Shown one piece after another: positions 45,028 through 53,296 of a stretch of 64,000 nt of DNA. Origin of the DNA: Methyloligella sp. (GTDB lineage Bacteria > Pseudomonadota > Alphaproteobacteria > Rhizobiales > HXMU1428-3); the NCBI GenBank assembly GCA_021604645.1, contig BQJJ01000009.1:1-64000 (forward strand). The letters are read 5' to 3'. Position numbers and translations under genes: made by a program. Position 1 is the stretch's first letter. Each line of letters starts with the position of its first letter. A model generated the notes under the pieces. That model made no database searches, was not told the DNA's origin, and worked only from the letters and a program-made list of their open reading frames with translations.

Positions 45028-45238
45028 GCGGAGCGAAGGAGGGTGATAAAACGAGAGAGGAGGGCTTGTGACAAGCGTTCGCGAGTGCATGGCTAGAGGA
45101 TCGATAGATCGCCAGCGGAAGCGCGGCGGATGGCAGATCTCTTAAATGAAACAACACAACCTTGAACTCAGAAGGAAAGAGATAAGGGAGTGAGACGAAT
45201 TTATGACCGTAACTAAAGTCAGCGAGATACAGCAAAGA

Positions 45239-45262
45239 GGCCAGGGTTTTATTACTCTGGCC
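45239..45262. terminator. Bidirectional hairpin between convergent genes
   Basis: GGCCAG...CTGGCC with inner GT/AC pairs around TTTATT, between the FtsK-type gene and the small gene on the other strand. T-rich sequence follows on the plus strand. Confidence 0.6.
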
Positions 45263-45280
45263 ATTCTTATTTGATTTCAT

Positions 45281-45421
45281 TTAAAACCAACCGCGTCTGG
45301 CTCTTTTCTTAGCGCGGCGTCGTTTTATCCAAGTGGTATAAAAGCGACGCAACTTGGCAAATAGGTGCATCGACACATAAAGAATAAAAGCCGATTTCCA
45401 AAGTAGTAGTTCAAATTCCAT
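45281..45421 (-). CDS. Very small membrane protein (46 aa)
   Basis: Begins MEFELLLWKSAFILYVSMHL and ends in a strongly basic tail (WIKRRRAKKRARRGWF). A good AAGGAG site lies 8 bp before the ATG. One membrane helix with a positive cytoplasmic end is predicted by eye. It lies directly downstream of the double hairpin at 45465-45661 and could be expressed from it. Function unknown. Confidence 0.6.
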   Translation of the reverse strand: MEFELLLWKSAFILYVSMHLFAKLRRFYTTWIKRRRAKKRARRGWF

Positions 45422-45464
45422 AAGTCATTTCTCCTTGTTGTTGATTAAGAGTAGTATGGCGGAG

Positions 45465-45577
45465 ATCTCTAGCCTTTTCACAGCCGAGGGGCTCCCGTCT
45501 GCAAGCGGAATATAAAATATTACCCGAAGGGTTCTATATCCGCTGAAGATGGGAAACGGCTTGAAAAGGCTAGAGAT
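45465..45577. promoter_or_regulatory. Long imperfect hairpin H1
   Basis: Nested perfect arms: 16 bp (45465-45480 with 45562-45577), AGCCG/CGGCT, CCCGTCT/AGATGGG, AGCGGA/TCCGCT, TATA/TATA and ACCC/GGGT. About 40 pairs in 113 nt. It lies upstream of the 46-aa gene and after the end of ardA. It is a candidate single-strand promoter, single-strand origin or mRNA control fold. Confidence 0.75.
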
Positions 45578-45589
45578 GATAACAGAATG

Positions 45590-45661
45590 CCCCATGAGAG
45601 CCTGGACAAGGGAGCAGCCCCCATATAGCTGGAGACCGCTGGCCAGGCATCTCTCATGGGG
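45590..45661. promoter_or_regulatory. Second hairpin H1b
   Basis: 11-bp perfect arms CCCCATGAGAG/CTCTCATGGGG (45590-45600/45651-45661), then CCTGG/CCAGG inside. It adjoins H1, so the 200-bp stretch after ardA is nearly all foldable. Confidence 0.7.
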
Positions 45662-45686
45662 GAAATGCAACTTAAAAAACACTTGT

Positions 45687-46193
45687 CTAAGGACAAATGT
45701 AGATAAAGTTTTTTCCAGCAATCATAACTTCTGCGTACTCCATAGAGAGATTGTAGGCGATTGATTCATAGTCAATGTACCATTCAAGCGCTTTAGGGAT
45801 CTCACCAAAGAGGCCTTCTTCAACAAAGTGTTCAGCAAGTTCAGTCATGTTTCTGAACTGATAGAGAGTGACATCAAAGTCATCGGGATTAACCGTTTGA
45901 GGGTCGAAGTCATAGCCGCATTCGCCTATTGCGATGATAAAGCATTGTTTCTCATACTCAGACCAATTATCAGTAACTTTGAAAAAACTCTCCAGTGAGC
46001 ATTGAGATAAGCCCCAGGCATTTGCCAGCGCTACATCAATGCTTTCGCCTTCTATAAACTGGATTTCATATTCTTCAACGGGCTGATTATAATCATTTCG
46101 GTTGACTTTGGCTTGTTTGAGATACTCTTCTGCATTGTCGAAATAAAAGCCTGAAGCTGAAATGTCGTAAGGTTGAGCATATAGGGTTGTCAT
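45687..46193 (-). CDS. ardA: Antirestriction protein ArdA
   Basis: 168 residues, the normal ArdA size. ArdA is an acidic DNA mimic that blocks type I restriction enzymes during entry of a mobile element. Seen here are TLYAQPYDISASGFYFDNAE, many Asp/Glu residues (ESIDVALANAW, DDFDVTLYQF) and the conserved end YFIDYESIAYNL-type segment (WYIDYESIAYNLSMEYAEV). The ATG at 46193, behind AAAAGGAGAAAC, is preferred over an upstream in-frame start. That ribosome binding site lies in the outer arm of a 191-nt palindrome. Confidence 0.93.
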   Translation of the reverse strand: MTTLYAQPYDISASGFYFDNAEEYLKQAKVNRNDYNQPVEEYEIQFIEGESIDVALANAWGLSQCSLESFFKVTDNWSEYEKQCFIIAIGECGYDFDPQTVNPDDFDVTLYQFRNMTELAEHFVEEGLFGEIPKALEWYIDYESIAYNLSMEYAEVMIAGKNFIYICP

Positions 46194-46384
46194 GATTGTT
46201 TCTCCTTTTGTTTTCAAGACAGCGGAGAGACAAGCCGGGTGCTGAGCGCCAAGGGTCACTGACAGCTTTGCTGGAAGGAAACGGCCAACACGGGCTTCCT
46301 TTAAGCTGGCGCGGGCAGGCCGTTGACCCTGCGCTCCAAACCGCTAGACAGCAGCAACTTGAATAAACAAAAGGAGAAACAATC
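46194..46384. promoter_or_regulatory. 191-nt imperfect palindrome H2 in front of ardA
   Basis: Outer arms of 20 bp are perfect: GATTGTTTCTCCTTTTGTTT (46194-46213) with its complement at 46365-46384. Further nested arms are TCAAG/CTTGA, AGCGG/CCGCT, GAGCGC/GCGCTC, AGGGTCA/TGACCCT, CAGCTT/AAGCTG and AAGGAA/TTCCTT. The left arm is the ardA ribosome binding site. As RNA this would hide the site. As single-stranded DNA it would give a double-stranded promoter-like stem. Confidence 0.8.
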
Positions 46385-46689
46385 TGATAACAATGCTTGT
46401 AACTGAACAAATTTAATCTGGCTCATTGAGACGTCAGTGTTCTCATGACCTTCAAGCACAATTGAAAGGACTTAAATTAGTTAGCTAAGAATTATCGGTT
46501 TTAAGAAACGGTAATTCAATGATTTGCGCTTTCAAGTGTTGAATAGCGGCTTCTAGGCTTACTGTTTTTATAGCATCTGATAACAGCGTATGTTTATGAG
46601 AATTAGATGCTTTTTTCTTATATATCGACTTCCCGTTCAAGCCTCTTCTTCAATGTTCATCCCAACATCTGTATTGTTTTCGCCGCGCT
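46385..46689. other. Gap between the ardA and ardC leaders
   Basis: About 305 bp of AT-rich DNA without supported genes. Promoters for either divergent gene could lie here, but none was clear. Confidence 0.35.
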
Positions 46690-46868
46690 CTTTTCAAGCA
46701 ACAGCTCTTGCTGCCTTTCGCTTTCCTATGGTGCGTAACGTGCTTCCCGTCTGGATGCAATGAGCTTCCGCACCAAGTGACCGAGAAGCTATGCATCCAG
46801 CCGCTCAGCACGTTCTCTCCCGCACCATCGAAAGGCAGTTGTTTCAGAGCTGTCTTAATTTTGAAAAG
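46690..46868. promoter_or_regulatory. 179-nt imperfect palindrome H3 in front of ardC
   Basis: Seven nested perfect arms, about 56 pairs. CTTTTCAA/TTGAAAAG (46690/46861), ACAGCTCT/AGAGCTGT (46701/46846), CTGCCTTTCG/CGAAAGGCAG (46711/46829) and ATGGTGCG/CGCACCAT (46728/46821) come first. AACGTGCT/AGCACGTT (46737/46807), CTGGATGC/GCATCCAG (46751/46793) and AGCTTC/GAAGCT (46763/46785) follow. The right outer arm runs into the AAAAGGAG ribosome binding site of ardC. Confidence 0.85.
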
Positions 46869-46878
46869 GAGAGCTCTT

Positions 46879-47763
46879 ATGAAAAAAAGCAAAAAAGATA
46901 TTTATCAAACAGTGACTGATCAGATTATTACGGCACTTGAGCAAGACACAGGAGATCCACAAATGCCCTGGCAACGCAGTGGATTTCAAACAGGCTTACC
47001 AACCAATGCTTCCACCCAAAATGAATATCAAGGCATTAACATTCTTTCATTATGGGCTTCAGCAATGACACAACAATTTGAACAAGGGCTTTGGGCCACT
47101 TATCGCCAATGGCAAGCCATCGATTGCCAGGTTAAACGGGGTTCTAAAGCCAGTATGGTTGTTTTCTATAAGGAATACAAAGTAGACCCAAGCGCTGTTA
47201 ATGAGGCAGAGGGAGATGACGGCAAGCGCCGTGTGGCAAAAGCCAGCCAAGTCTTTAATGTCGCTCAGGTTGAGGGTTATAATCAAGAAAAGATTATTAA
47301 ACCACAACCCCCAATGGATCGTATTTTAAAAGCCGATCAATTTATTCAATCTTCTTCTGCCACCATTAAATTTGGTGGAGACCGAGCATATTACCAGCCA
47401 GCCACTGATCATATTCAAATGCCGGATGAACATCTATTTATTGGAACTGAAACTTTCAATCGTCAGGAAGCCTATTATGCCGTGCTGCTTCATGAACTTA
47501 CTCATTGGACCGGCCATACATATCGCCTTAACCGTTCGTTTAGTGACCGTTTTGGAAATGAAGCTTATGCAATAGAAGAACTGGTTGCTGAACTTGGTTC
47601 TGCTTTTCTCTGTGCTGATCTAAACATCACACCTGAGACTAGACCAGATCATGCTAAATATATTCAATCATGGCTTAAAGTTATGAAAGCCGATAATCGT
47701 GCCGTCTTTGCTGCGGCTTCTAAAGCGCAGGAAGCAGTGCGTTTTTTAAAACAGCTAATATAG
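46879..47763 (+). CDS. ArdC-like antirestriction protein (ssDNA-binding domain plus zincin-like metallopeptidase domain)
   Basis: 294 residues from the ATG behind AAAAGGAGAGC. The N-terminal ssDNA-binding half has YQTVTDQIITALEQ, MPWQRSGF and NILSLWASAMTQQF. The C-terminal zincin-like half has VLLHELTHWTGHTYRLNR (HExxH, about 203-207) and the downstream glutamate in YAIEELVAELGSAFL. ArdC-type proteins protect entering single-stranded plasmid DNA against restriction. The gene is divergent from ardA. A terminator follows. Confidence 0.9.
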   Translation: MKKSKKDIYQTVTDQIITALEQDTGDPQMPWQRSGFQTGLPTNASTQNEYQGINILSLWASAMTQQFEQGLWATYRQWQAIDCQVKRGSKASMVVFYKEYKVDPSAVNEAEGDDGKRRVAKASQVFNVAQVEGYNQEKIIKPQPPMDRILKADQFIQSSSATIKFGGDRAYYQPATDHIQMPDEHLFIGTETFNRQEAYYAVLLHELTHWTGHTYRLNRSFSDRFGNEAYAIEELVAELGSAFLCADLNITPETRPDHAKYIQSWLKVMKADNRAVFAAASKAQEAVRFLKQLI

Positions 47764-47769
47764 ACGAAA

Positions 47770-47800
47770 AATGAGACGGATTATCTCCGTCTCATTCTTT
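47770..47800 (+). terminator. Terminator after the ArdC-like gene
   Basis: Perfect 11-bp stem AATGAGACGGA/TCCGTCTCATT around TTATC, followed by CTTT. Confidence 0.88.
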
Positions 47801-48063
47801 AAATTTATCGAAAACAATCATTATAAAACAGAGTATTTAGCTGTTACTCAATTTAGTCGATGTTATGCAAGGTTAGTCTGCTTCCGGTACGGAATTGACT
47901 ACCTTAAACTAAGAATTAAAGGTCAGAATTTGACCCCAACCGGGAATTTTTAGCCCGGTCCCAGATGTTTTAATGAGGACAAGACGAAGATTGTCTAGAT
48001 GATCATTCTAGGCAAATGCGTCCCAACGCTTGTCTGGATGCATCAATACCTGTATAGAAAATT
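47801..48063. other. Intergenic region with small hairpins
   Basis: It contains GGTCA/TGACC (near 47920-47935) and ACCGGG/CCCGGT (near 47939-47960). No gene is supported. The promoter of the HEPN gene should lie here. Confidence 0.4.
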
Positions 48064-49053
48064 ATGGGTTATGATTCACAGAACAATCTATCAGTAGGTA
48101 CTAAACTTCGCCCGGTTTTGGAAACAGTTGAGTTGCTAGGTTATAAGCCGATTAAAGACAATTTGAGTGTTCCCAATAGAGTGGGGTGTTATTTCTGGTA
48201 TGATGAAAAAGATTATAAGTCTTGGTCTGGTGTTAATCTTGATGTGTACAAGAATGAAGGTCTTATTACCATCGAAATAGGATCCAGGATTTCTGGAAGT
48301 TATTGGGACCTAACTCATCAGAATAAAACTCTGAGACTGATGCGAGATCTGTTTGGTGGTCACTTTTCCACTAGTTTTGGACGAAACAGATACTGGCGTC
48401 TGGATGACCCTCCACCTTCTCCGGTGTCTTCCGGATGCTATTTGGCACGATGGCATTTCCATAATGCGCAAGCTAAAGCGCACATCTACCTGATGACAAG
48501 GAAGTTAGAGGGGGAGATAACAAGGGAGAAGTCAACTGGCCTAGAATTCATGGATGAAATGAATCCACGCCTATTGTCGAATAACCTTCTAATCCCCTAC
48601 GTTATAGCTATATGGGAGGAATACTTTCGTTCAACTTTTGCGGTGGCCATCAAATACGTAGATAATCGAGACTCAGTGTTAAAGAAAATTCGCCTGAATA
48701 ACGCGCAACTTAAACAAATTGCTGAAAAACAGAAACCTATAGAACAGATCATTTCTGAGTGTTTTTCGTTTCAGCGTCCAAGTCTGATAACCCAGAATTT
48801 TAAAATGCTCGATAACAATATCGATATTGCTGCTGCCCTTCGAAAGCCATATCGTAGCAGGAAATTGACATTGTATGATTCTATCGAAGCACTTGTTGAA
48901 GGTCGAAACGACTTTGTGCATACTGGTAAAATGGACTTAACTCTCTATGATCGAGAGTTAGAACGGCATTTAGTTGATATTGTAGAAGCCATTGATCGGG
49001 CTTACGGTGTCATGGGATCGTGTTTTGACTTTATTCCGATACACGACTACTGA
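48064..49053 (+). CDS. Putative HEPN-domain protein
   Basis: 329 residues. The C-terminal helical part contains EALVEGRNDFVHTG, whose R-N-D-F-V-H (about 281-286) is the Rx4H motif of HEPN ribonucleases, with the polar residue after Arg that is usual in active members. The N-terminal half (WSGVNLDVYKNEGLITIEIG) is a separate unassigned alpha/beta part. HEPN proteins of this size often act as RNA-targeting toxins or defence effectors. No antitoxin partner was seen next to it. Confidence 0.65.
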   Translation: MGYDSQNNLSVGTKLRPVLETVELLGYKPIKDNLSVPNRVGCYFWYDEKDYKSWSGVNLDVYKNEGLITIEIGSRISGSYWDLTHQNKTLRLMRDLFGGHFSTSFGRNRYWRLDDPPPSPVSSGCYLARWHFHNAQAKAHIYLMTRKLEGEITREKSTGLEFMDEMNPRLLSNNLLIPYVIAIWEEYFRSTFAVAIKYVDNRDSVLKKIRLNNAQLKQIAEKQKPIEQIISECFSFQRPSLITQNFKMLDNNIDIAAALRKPYRSRKLTLYDSIEALVEGRNDFVHTGKMDLTLYDRELERHLVDIVEAIDRAYGVMGSCFDFIPIHDY

Positions 49054-49253
49054 AATCATGTTTATCGTTATCATATAGTCCATGGCTGATAGCTATCACA
49101 CATGTGCCTGGTCTACAGTGCCATTCCACTTACAATGTAAAAAATAAAAAAGAAGAATTAAAGAATAACCGCTTTGCCTCAAACTCTCCTTCTTCGCAAA
49201 CACTGCTTAGATTGGCTCTTGGCACTAAGTGACCCAAGCAGGTATATATCAGG

Positions 49254-50504
49254 CTATGTATAAAACCTTTGATTCATTTCGCAATGTTTTAGAACTGGTT
49301 CAAAAATAGTATCATACCAAAACCATTGGCTTTTAATCCACACACCATATCCCTTGCCTTTCTTTTTGGCTTCTATTGACTTCCAAAATTGCTGAAAATG
49401 ATGTTTGTTAAATTTAGGGTAACCACGACTATGAACATAATCGAGCACTTCTCGTTGGAAATATTTAGCTTTTTCTGCATCTTTAAGGATCACAGTGGCC
49501 ACCTTTGAAATATCTTCATCACTTCTAGCAATCTTTAGAATTTCATCAGCCCCACCTTTGCGGTTTGCTGTGCGAGGTAAAATATGAATACGGTAAGCAT
49601 AGTGAGGATCATTATACTCATCATAAGTGAGGTGGCTTTCAAAAGCCTCTTGAACAACTACCAATTCTTTTGGAAGAGTAACTTCTTTTCTGGATTTAAG
49701 ATCTTTATCAAAGACAAATTCACTCATTTGTAGACTAAAAGGAAGTTTAGTTGCTATTTCATACTCTTTGCCTAATAAACTGCTAATGTATCGATTGAAA
49801 TTTAAAGAGTTGGCTTGAAACTTAGAAGCAAGAGATTGATCAATCTGATCAGAACCACGATGTTCAATTTCATGACGAATTTCAATGAGAAATAATAGGT
49901 TATTTTTAGTTCCACTGTCTAATGGACATTTTGAATGTGATAGGCACCCACCAAGATCGATTAGTTTTTCTTGACCATGCCTAGTTTTTACAATTTCTCC
50001 TTTTTTATTTTTGTATCTTATATCTTCGCCCAGATCTAAATAATGAGCGTGCAAAAGATAAGTCCAAGCGATGCATATATTGACTATAAAAATTTCTGAT
50101 TTGAACTTTATTGAAGGATTATTAAAAACAGAAATTGCTGAAATCATAGCCTCTTGAGCTAGGATTCCTAGTTCATCTCGTCTTGCTGATGGAACAAACT
50201 TTAGTTCTCTCATTTTGAGAAGAAGTTGATGATAACGCATCAAACATTCTTTAATTTGAGTTTCAGAGGCAGGCTGTAGTTCCGCGTAACGCCCTTGCCT
50301 ATTTCGTATAAACCCTATCTCACGGTGGTTGACTGTGCGTTCCAAGTGGCTGAATATTGATTGGATCTGCTGATTGTTCAGATCTGTATGAATAGTAAGC
50401 CCTAAAATCTCGGCTTCTTCTTTTGGAGACAAGATTAAGCTTCGCCGACCTAAGGCAGGTTGTGGCAAGCCATTTATCTTTTTATTATCATCGTATCGCA
50501 ACAA
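49254..50504 (-). CDS. DUF3644-type protein (HEPN-like)
   Basis: 416 residues. The features LILSPKEEAEILGLTI, SIKFKSEIFIVNICIAWTYLLHAHYL and LFLIEIRHEIEHRG fit the DUF3644 family. R-H-E-I-E-H (about 208-213) is an Rx4H motif, again pointing to the HEPN superfamily. The C-terminal 150 residues (HILPRTANRKGGADEILKIA onward) may bind DNA. Its role is unknown. A defence or abortive-infection role is inferred from family and from its place beside the integrase and another HEPN gene. Confidence 0.7.
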   Translation of the reverse strand: MLRYDDNKKINGLPQPALGRRSLILSPKEEAEILGLTIHTDLNNQQIQSIFSHLERTVNHREIGFIRNRQGRYAELQPASETQIKECLMRYHQLLLKMRELKFVPSARRDELGILAQEAMISAISVFNNPSIKFKSEIFIVNICIAWTYLLHAHYLDLGEDIRYKNKKGEIVKTRHGQEKLIDLGGCLSHSKCPLDSGTKNNLLFLIEIRHEIEHRGSDQIDQSLASKFQANSLNFNRYISSLLGKEYEIATKLPFSLQMSEFVFDKDLKSRKEVTLPKELVVVQEAFESHLTYDEYNDPHYAYRIHILPRTANRKGGADEILKIARSDEDISKVATVILKDAEKAKYFQREVLDYVHSRGYPKFNKHHFQQFWKSIEAKKKGKGYGVWIKSQWFWYDTIFEPVLKHCEMNQRFYT

Positions 50505-50707
50505 TTATCTAAGTCCATAGAATCACAATTATGGTAATATTTTACTATATTGCTCTGTCTTAAACTTAATCTTATATCTGTTCCGCTGTTGCAGTGGAAA
50601 AGCTGTTAATAAAAAGGTAGTTTTTTGCTACATTAGCACATACTCTTTCCGATTTTCATTTTGAACTAAAGATTTCATTCTTTCTCCTGTTGGCATGTAA
50701 GTGACAT

Positions 50708-51862
50708 CTAAACCATTCTATTTTTCATCGTATCTTTGATCAAGTGGCCTACTTCTTCGTTTAATTCCTTTACAGGATTATTGGTGATGTGAGCATATCT
50801 TTCCGTAGTCGTAGATTTCTTATGCCCTAGTAATTTTCCAATGTGCAGCAATGATGCTCCACTTTCAGCTGCTGTTGATGCAAAAGAATGCCGTAGATCG
50901 TGAATTCGAAAATTCTCTAAACGAGCTGTCTTTCTCACAATAACCCAGGGTTTTTGAATATTGACCATCGACCGGCAATAGACTTTGCCAACAATGACAT
51001 ATGGATTGTTTGTCTGTCTTGGAATTGATTGAAGAACTGCCATTGCTGGTTCATTGAGATTGATTGATTTCGCTCCGGTCTTAGAATCGGGTAAAAAGAT
51101 CACCTGCTTTTCATAGTTGATATACTCCCACTTTAAATTGAGGATCTCACCTTTTCGTGCACCAGTGAATATCAATAATCGTATGGCAGCAGCTGCATAA
51201 AGTGAGATCCTCCCCTTGGCCTCTTCTTCACTAATGGCACCACCCAGGCGACTAAGCTCCTCTTTTGATAAATAACGCTCAACTTTATTTTCTGTAAATC
51301 TTTTGATCCCCTTACAAGGGTTGCTATTGATTGGACGGTACCCATATTCTTCTGCCCAGCTCATTATCACTGAAATAACCATGAGAGTTACATTTGCATA
51401 GCGAGGTGTATGAGCATATTTGTGATGCAACTTCGTAATGTCGGGCCGAGAAATTTCGCTTATGATCATTTTTCCTAAAAAAGGTAAAATTTTCTTGTCA
51501 ATCACAGCGCTATATTCGCGACGGGTTGTTGGCTTAATATTTGGATAGTGTGATTGCTTAAAATGATCCACCAGCTCTTTGAGTGAGACTGCCGTTTCTT
51601 TTTCTTTCGCTGTCTGTATTGGATCAACTTTAAAAGCCATTGCTTGACGACGGGCTGTATCTGGCGTCCAGGGTAAACCATGACGGCCAATGGTGATGAA
51701 CTTCTGTTTACCCCGAATGCACGTCTTTAGAAAATAACTTGCACTCAGTCTTTGACGTCTCACGCCAAAGCCCTTGAGGGAGGTGTCATAGACAGTGTCA
51801 CCCGGTTGCAACCGTTCCACCACAGTTTTATTGATATGTGCACGAAAGCTCTTTTTATCCAT
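50708..51862 (-). CDS. Tyrosine-type integrase
   Basis: 384-residue phage-type recombinase of the element. The N-terminal arm-binding region (GDTVYDTSLKGFGVRR) is typical of P4-like integrases. The catalytic residues are Arg in FTGARKGEILNLKWE (about 233), the HxxR box HDLRHSFAS (about 319-327), His in LLGHKKSTTTERY and the nucleophile Tyr in ERYAHI (about 357). It lies about 150 bp from the right attachment site, as is usual for tRNA-targeting integrases. Confidence 0.95.
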   Translation of the reverse strand: MDKKSFRAHINKTVVERLQPGDTVYDTSLKGFGVRRQRLSASYFLKTCIRGKQKFITIGRHGLPWTPDTARRQAMAFKVDPIQTAKEKETAVSLKELVDHFKQSHYPNIKPTTRREYSAVIDKKILPFLGKMIISEISRPDITKLHHKYAHTPRYANVTLMVISVIMSWAEEYGYRPINSNPCKGIKRFTENKVERYLSKEELSRLGGAISEEEAKGRISLYAAAAIRLLIFTGARKGEILNLKWEYINYEKQVIFLPDSKTGAKSINLNEPAMAVLQSIPRQTNNPYVIVGKVYCRSMVNIQKPWVIVRKTARLENFRIHDLRHSFASTAAESGASLLHIGKLLGHKKSTTTERYAHITNNPVKELNEEVGHLIKDTMKNRMV

Positions 51863-52013
51863 CAGTATGTCCTCAGCTACAAAGTAAGAATACCTAAATA
51901 GCTACAAACGAGCTACAGATTGGATGGATATTGCTGCGTAACAGCATATGAGTGTGTCGGTAAACAATTGAAAAAATGGTGTTATATCAACCTGCTTCGC
52001 AGCTGCAGCATTT

Positions 52014-52076
52014 TAGAGCAACTGCCTTCTAAGCAGTAGGTCCGAGGTTCGAATCCTCGTGGGATCGCCATTCTTT
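52014..52076 (+). repeat. Right attachment site (tRNA-Arg 3' copy)
   Basis: Identical to 21446-21508. It includes the anticodon arm, T-arm and CCA of tRNA-Arg but not its 5' half, so it is not a functional tRNA. Confidence 0.93.
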
Positions 52077-52077
52077 A

Positions 52078-52827
52078 TCACTTCTTTGATTTCTCAATTA
52101 TTTTCAGAATAGCTTTTTTATTATTAGCGGCATCTTTGTTTGATGGATCAAGCTCGTGAGCCTTTGAGAAATCTTGATAAGCGTCTTGATGTTGCCCTAA
52201 AAAATAATAGGAAATACCCCGGTTATAATATGTATTAGAAACTTTCGGTCTGAGTTCTAGAGAGGCACTATAATCGCTAATCGCTTTTTTATAATTCTTC
52301 ATTCGCTTATGAACTTCTGCTCGTTGCAAATAGTCATAATCACTTCCAGGGTCAGAAATCAAAGCTGCATTAAAGTCTTCTAATGCTTTAGCAAGCTCTC
52401 CCTTGTTTCTATAGGCAATGCCGCGATTACTGAGTGCTAAGGCGTAGTCAGGTATTCTCTTCAATACATTGCTAAAACTAGCTATAGCCAAATCGTATTT
52501 TTCTATTCTTAAATAAACAGAGCCAAGGTTATTACCAGCTTTGACATTTTTAGGGTTCACCCGAAGAGCGCTTTGAAAATCAGAAAGAGCATCATCATAT
52601 TGCTCTTTCATGAAATACTGCCTCCCGCGATTTTCATACATGATCGATAAATTTTCTTTAGAAATCGGTTTCCCTCTAAAGAGTTTAGAGCTGATGATTT
52701 CTGAGCAAGACTTGATTGCAGCCTCACCATTTTTCACTTCGCAAGCAGTTGCTGCTGCAAAAGCGCCATATGAAAAGAGAGGGAGAAAAAATAACGAGAA
52801 GAAAATAGTAAGAATAATACGCGTCAC
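52078..52827 (-). CDS. Secreted/periplasmic TPR protein
   Basis: 249 residues from a GTG behind AAGGAG. A signal peptide (IILTIFFSLFFLPLFSYGAFAAA) is followed by about five tetratricopeptide repeats, for example ALSDFQSALRVNPKNVKAG, ALALSNRGIAYRNKGELAKA and NTYYNRGISYYFLGQHQDA. It is probably a periplasmic scaffold. It is the first gene outside the element, ending two bases from the attachment repeat, so its terminator region may have been changed by the insertion. Confidence 0.85.
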   Translation of the reverse strand: MTRIILTIFFSLFFLPLFSYGAFAAATACEVKNGEAAIKSCSEIISSKLFRGKPISKENLSIMYENRGRQYFMKEQYDDALSDFQSALRVNPKNVKAGNNLGSVYLRIEKYDLAIASFSNVLKRIPDYALALSNRGIAYRNKGELAKALEDFNAALISDPGSDYDYLQRAEVHKRMKNYKKAISDYSASLELRPKVSNTYYNRGISYYFLGQHQDAYQDFSKAHELDPSNKDAANNKKAILKIIEKSKK

Positions 52828-52974
52828 AACAAACACTCCTTAAAAAGTTTCAAGGGGGCAATAAAGACAATCGTATATCTGACTTAGAAATTTTTAAAGT
52901 CTTTATATATTAAATTTATGTAACTGATTGTTTAGAGAAGAAATAAGTCTATGCCGTTGAGGTTCTTTTAGCCG

Positions 52975-53124
52975 TTATCGGCCTTCTTTATTTGAAAAAA
53001 ATTTCTTAATTAACAGTCGGCCAAAATAAAACAAGGCATAAATTAAACAGCCAGCCCCATAGAGATAAAGCATAGCTTCAGTAAAAATTGCAAAATAATA
53101 TATCCCTAACTCATACCAAGTCAT
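52975..53124 (-). CDS. Very small membrane protein (49 aa)
   Basis: Begins MTWYELGIYYFAIFTEAMLY and ends LIKKFFSNKEGR. One long hydrophobic helix is followed by a basic tail. Only a weak AGAGA ribosome binding site is visible. It resembles in size and layout the 46-aa protein at 45281, without clear sequence identity. Confidence 0.5.
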   Translation of the reverse strand: MTWYELGIYYFAIFTEAMLYLYGAGCLIYALFYFGRLLIKKFFSNKEGR

Positions 53125-53296
53125 AACATCTCTTGTGTCGAACTAAAATTAAATTTTACCAAAAACCATAAGGTAACTCAATTGTTTGAGAATTATTTTA
53201 AGGGCTGAAATAAAAAATGATAAAGACAGTTTATCGTCGAGACTTATCCCCGCTCTTACAATTGCGAATATAGTTCTGAGTAAAGGAGCAATCGTA

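Larger units (their letters stand above)
21446..52076. mobile_element. Integrative mobilizable element in tRNA-Arg, about 30.6 kb
   Basis: Bounded by an identical 63-bp direct repeat (21446-21508 and 52014-52076) that covers the tRNA 3' part. It contains a tyrosine integrase next to the right end, partition and replication genes, a relaxase, two DNA-pumping ATPases, antirestriction genes and defence-like cargo. No VirB/Trb mating-channel genes are present, so it probably borrows a channel. It is clearly a mosaic: a theta-type RepA replicon and a rolling-circle Rep occur together. Confidence 0.92.

Noticed and set aside
45687-46259. Longer start for ardA
   Set aside because: The extra 22 residues come from the palindrome, and the ATG at 46193 has a good ribosome binding site and matches the ArdA N-terminus.
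46708-46878. Longer start for the ArdC-like gene
   Set aside because: The extension translates the long palindrome; the family start MKKSKKDIYQ follows a clear AAAAGGAG.
47771-47953. 60-codon frame after the ArdC-like gene
   Set aside because: It begins inside the terminator hairpin and has no start signal.
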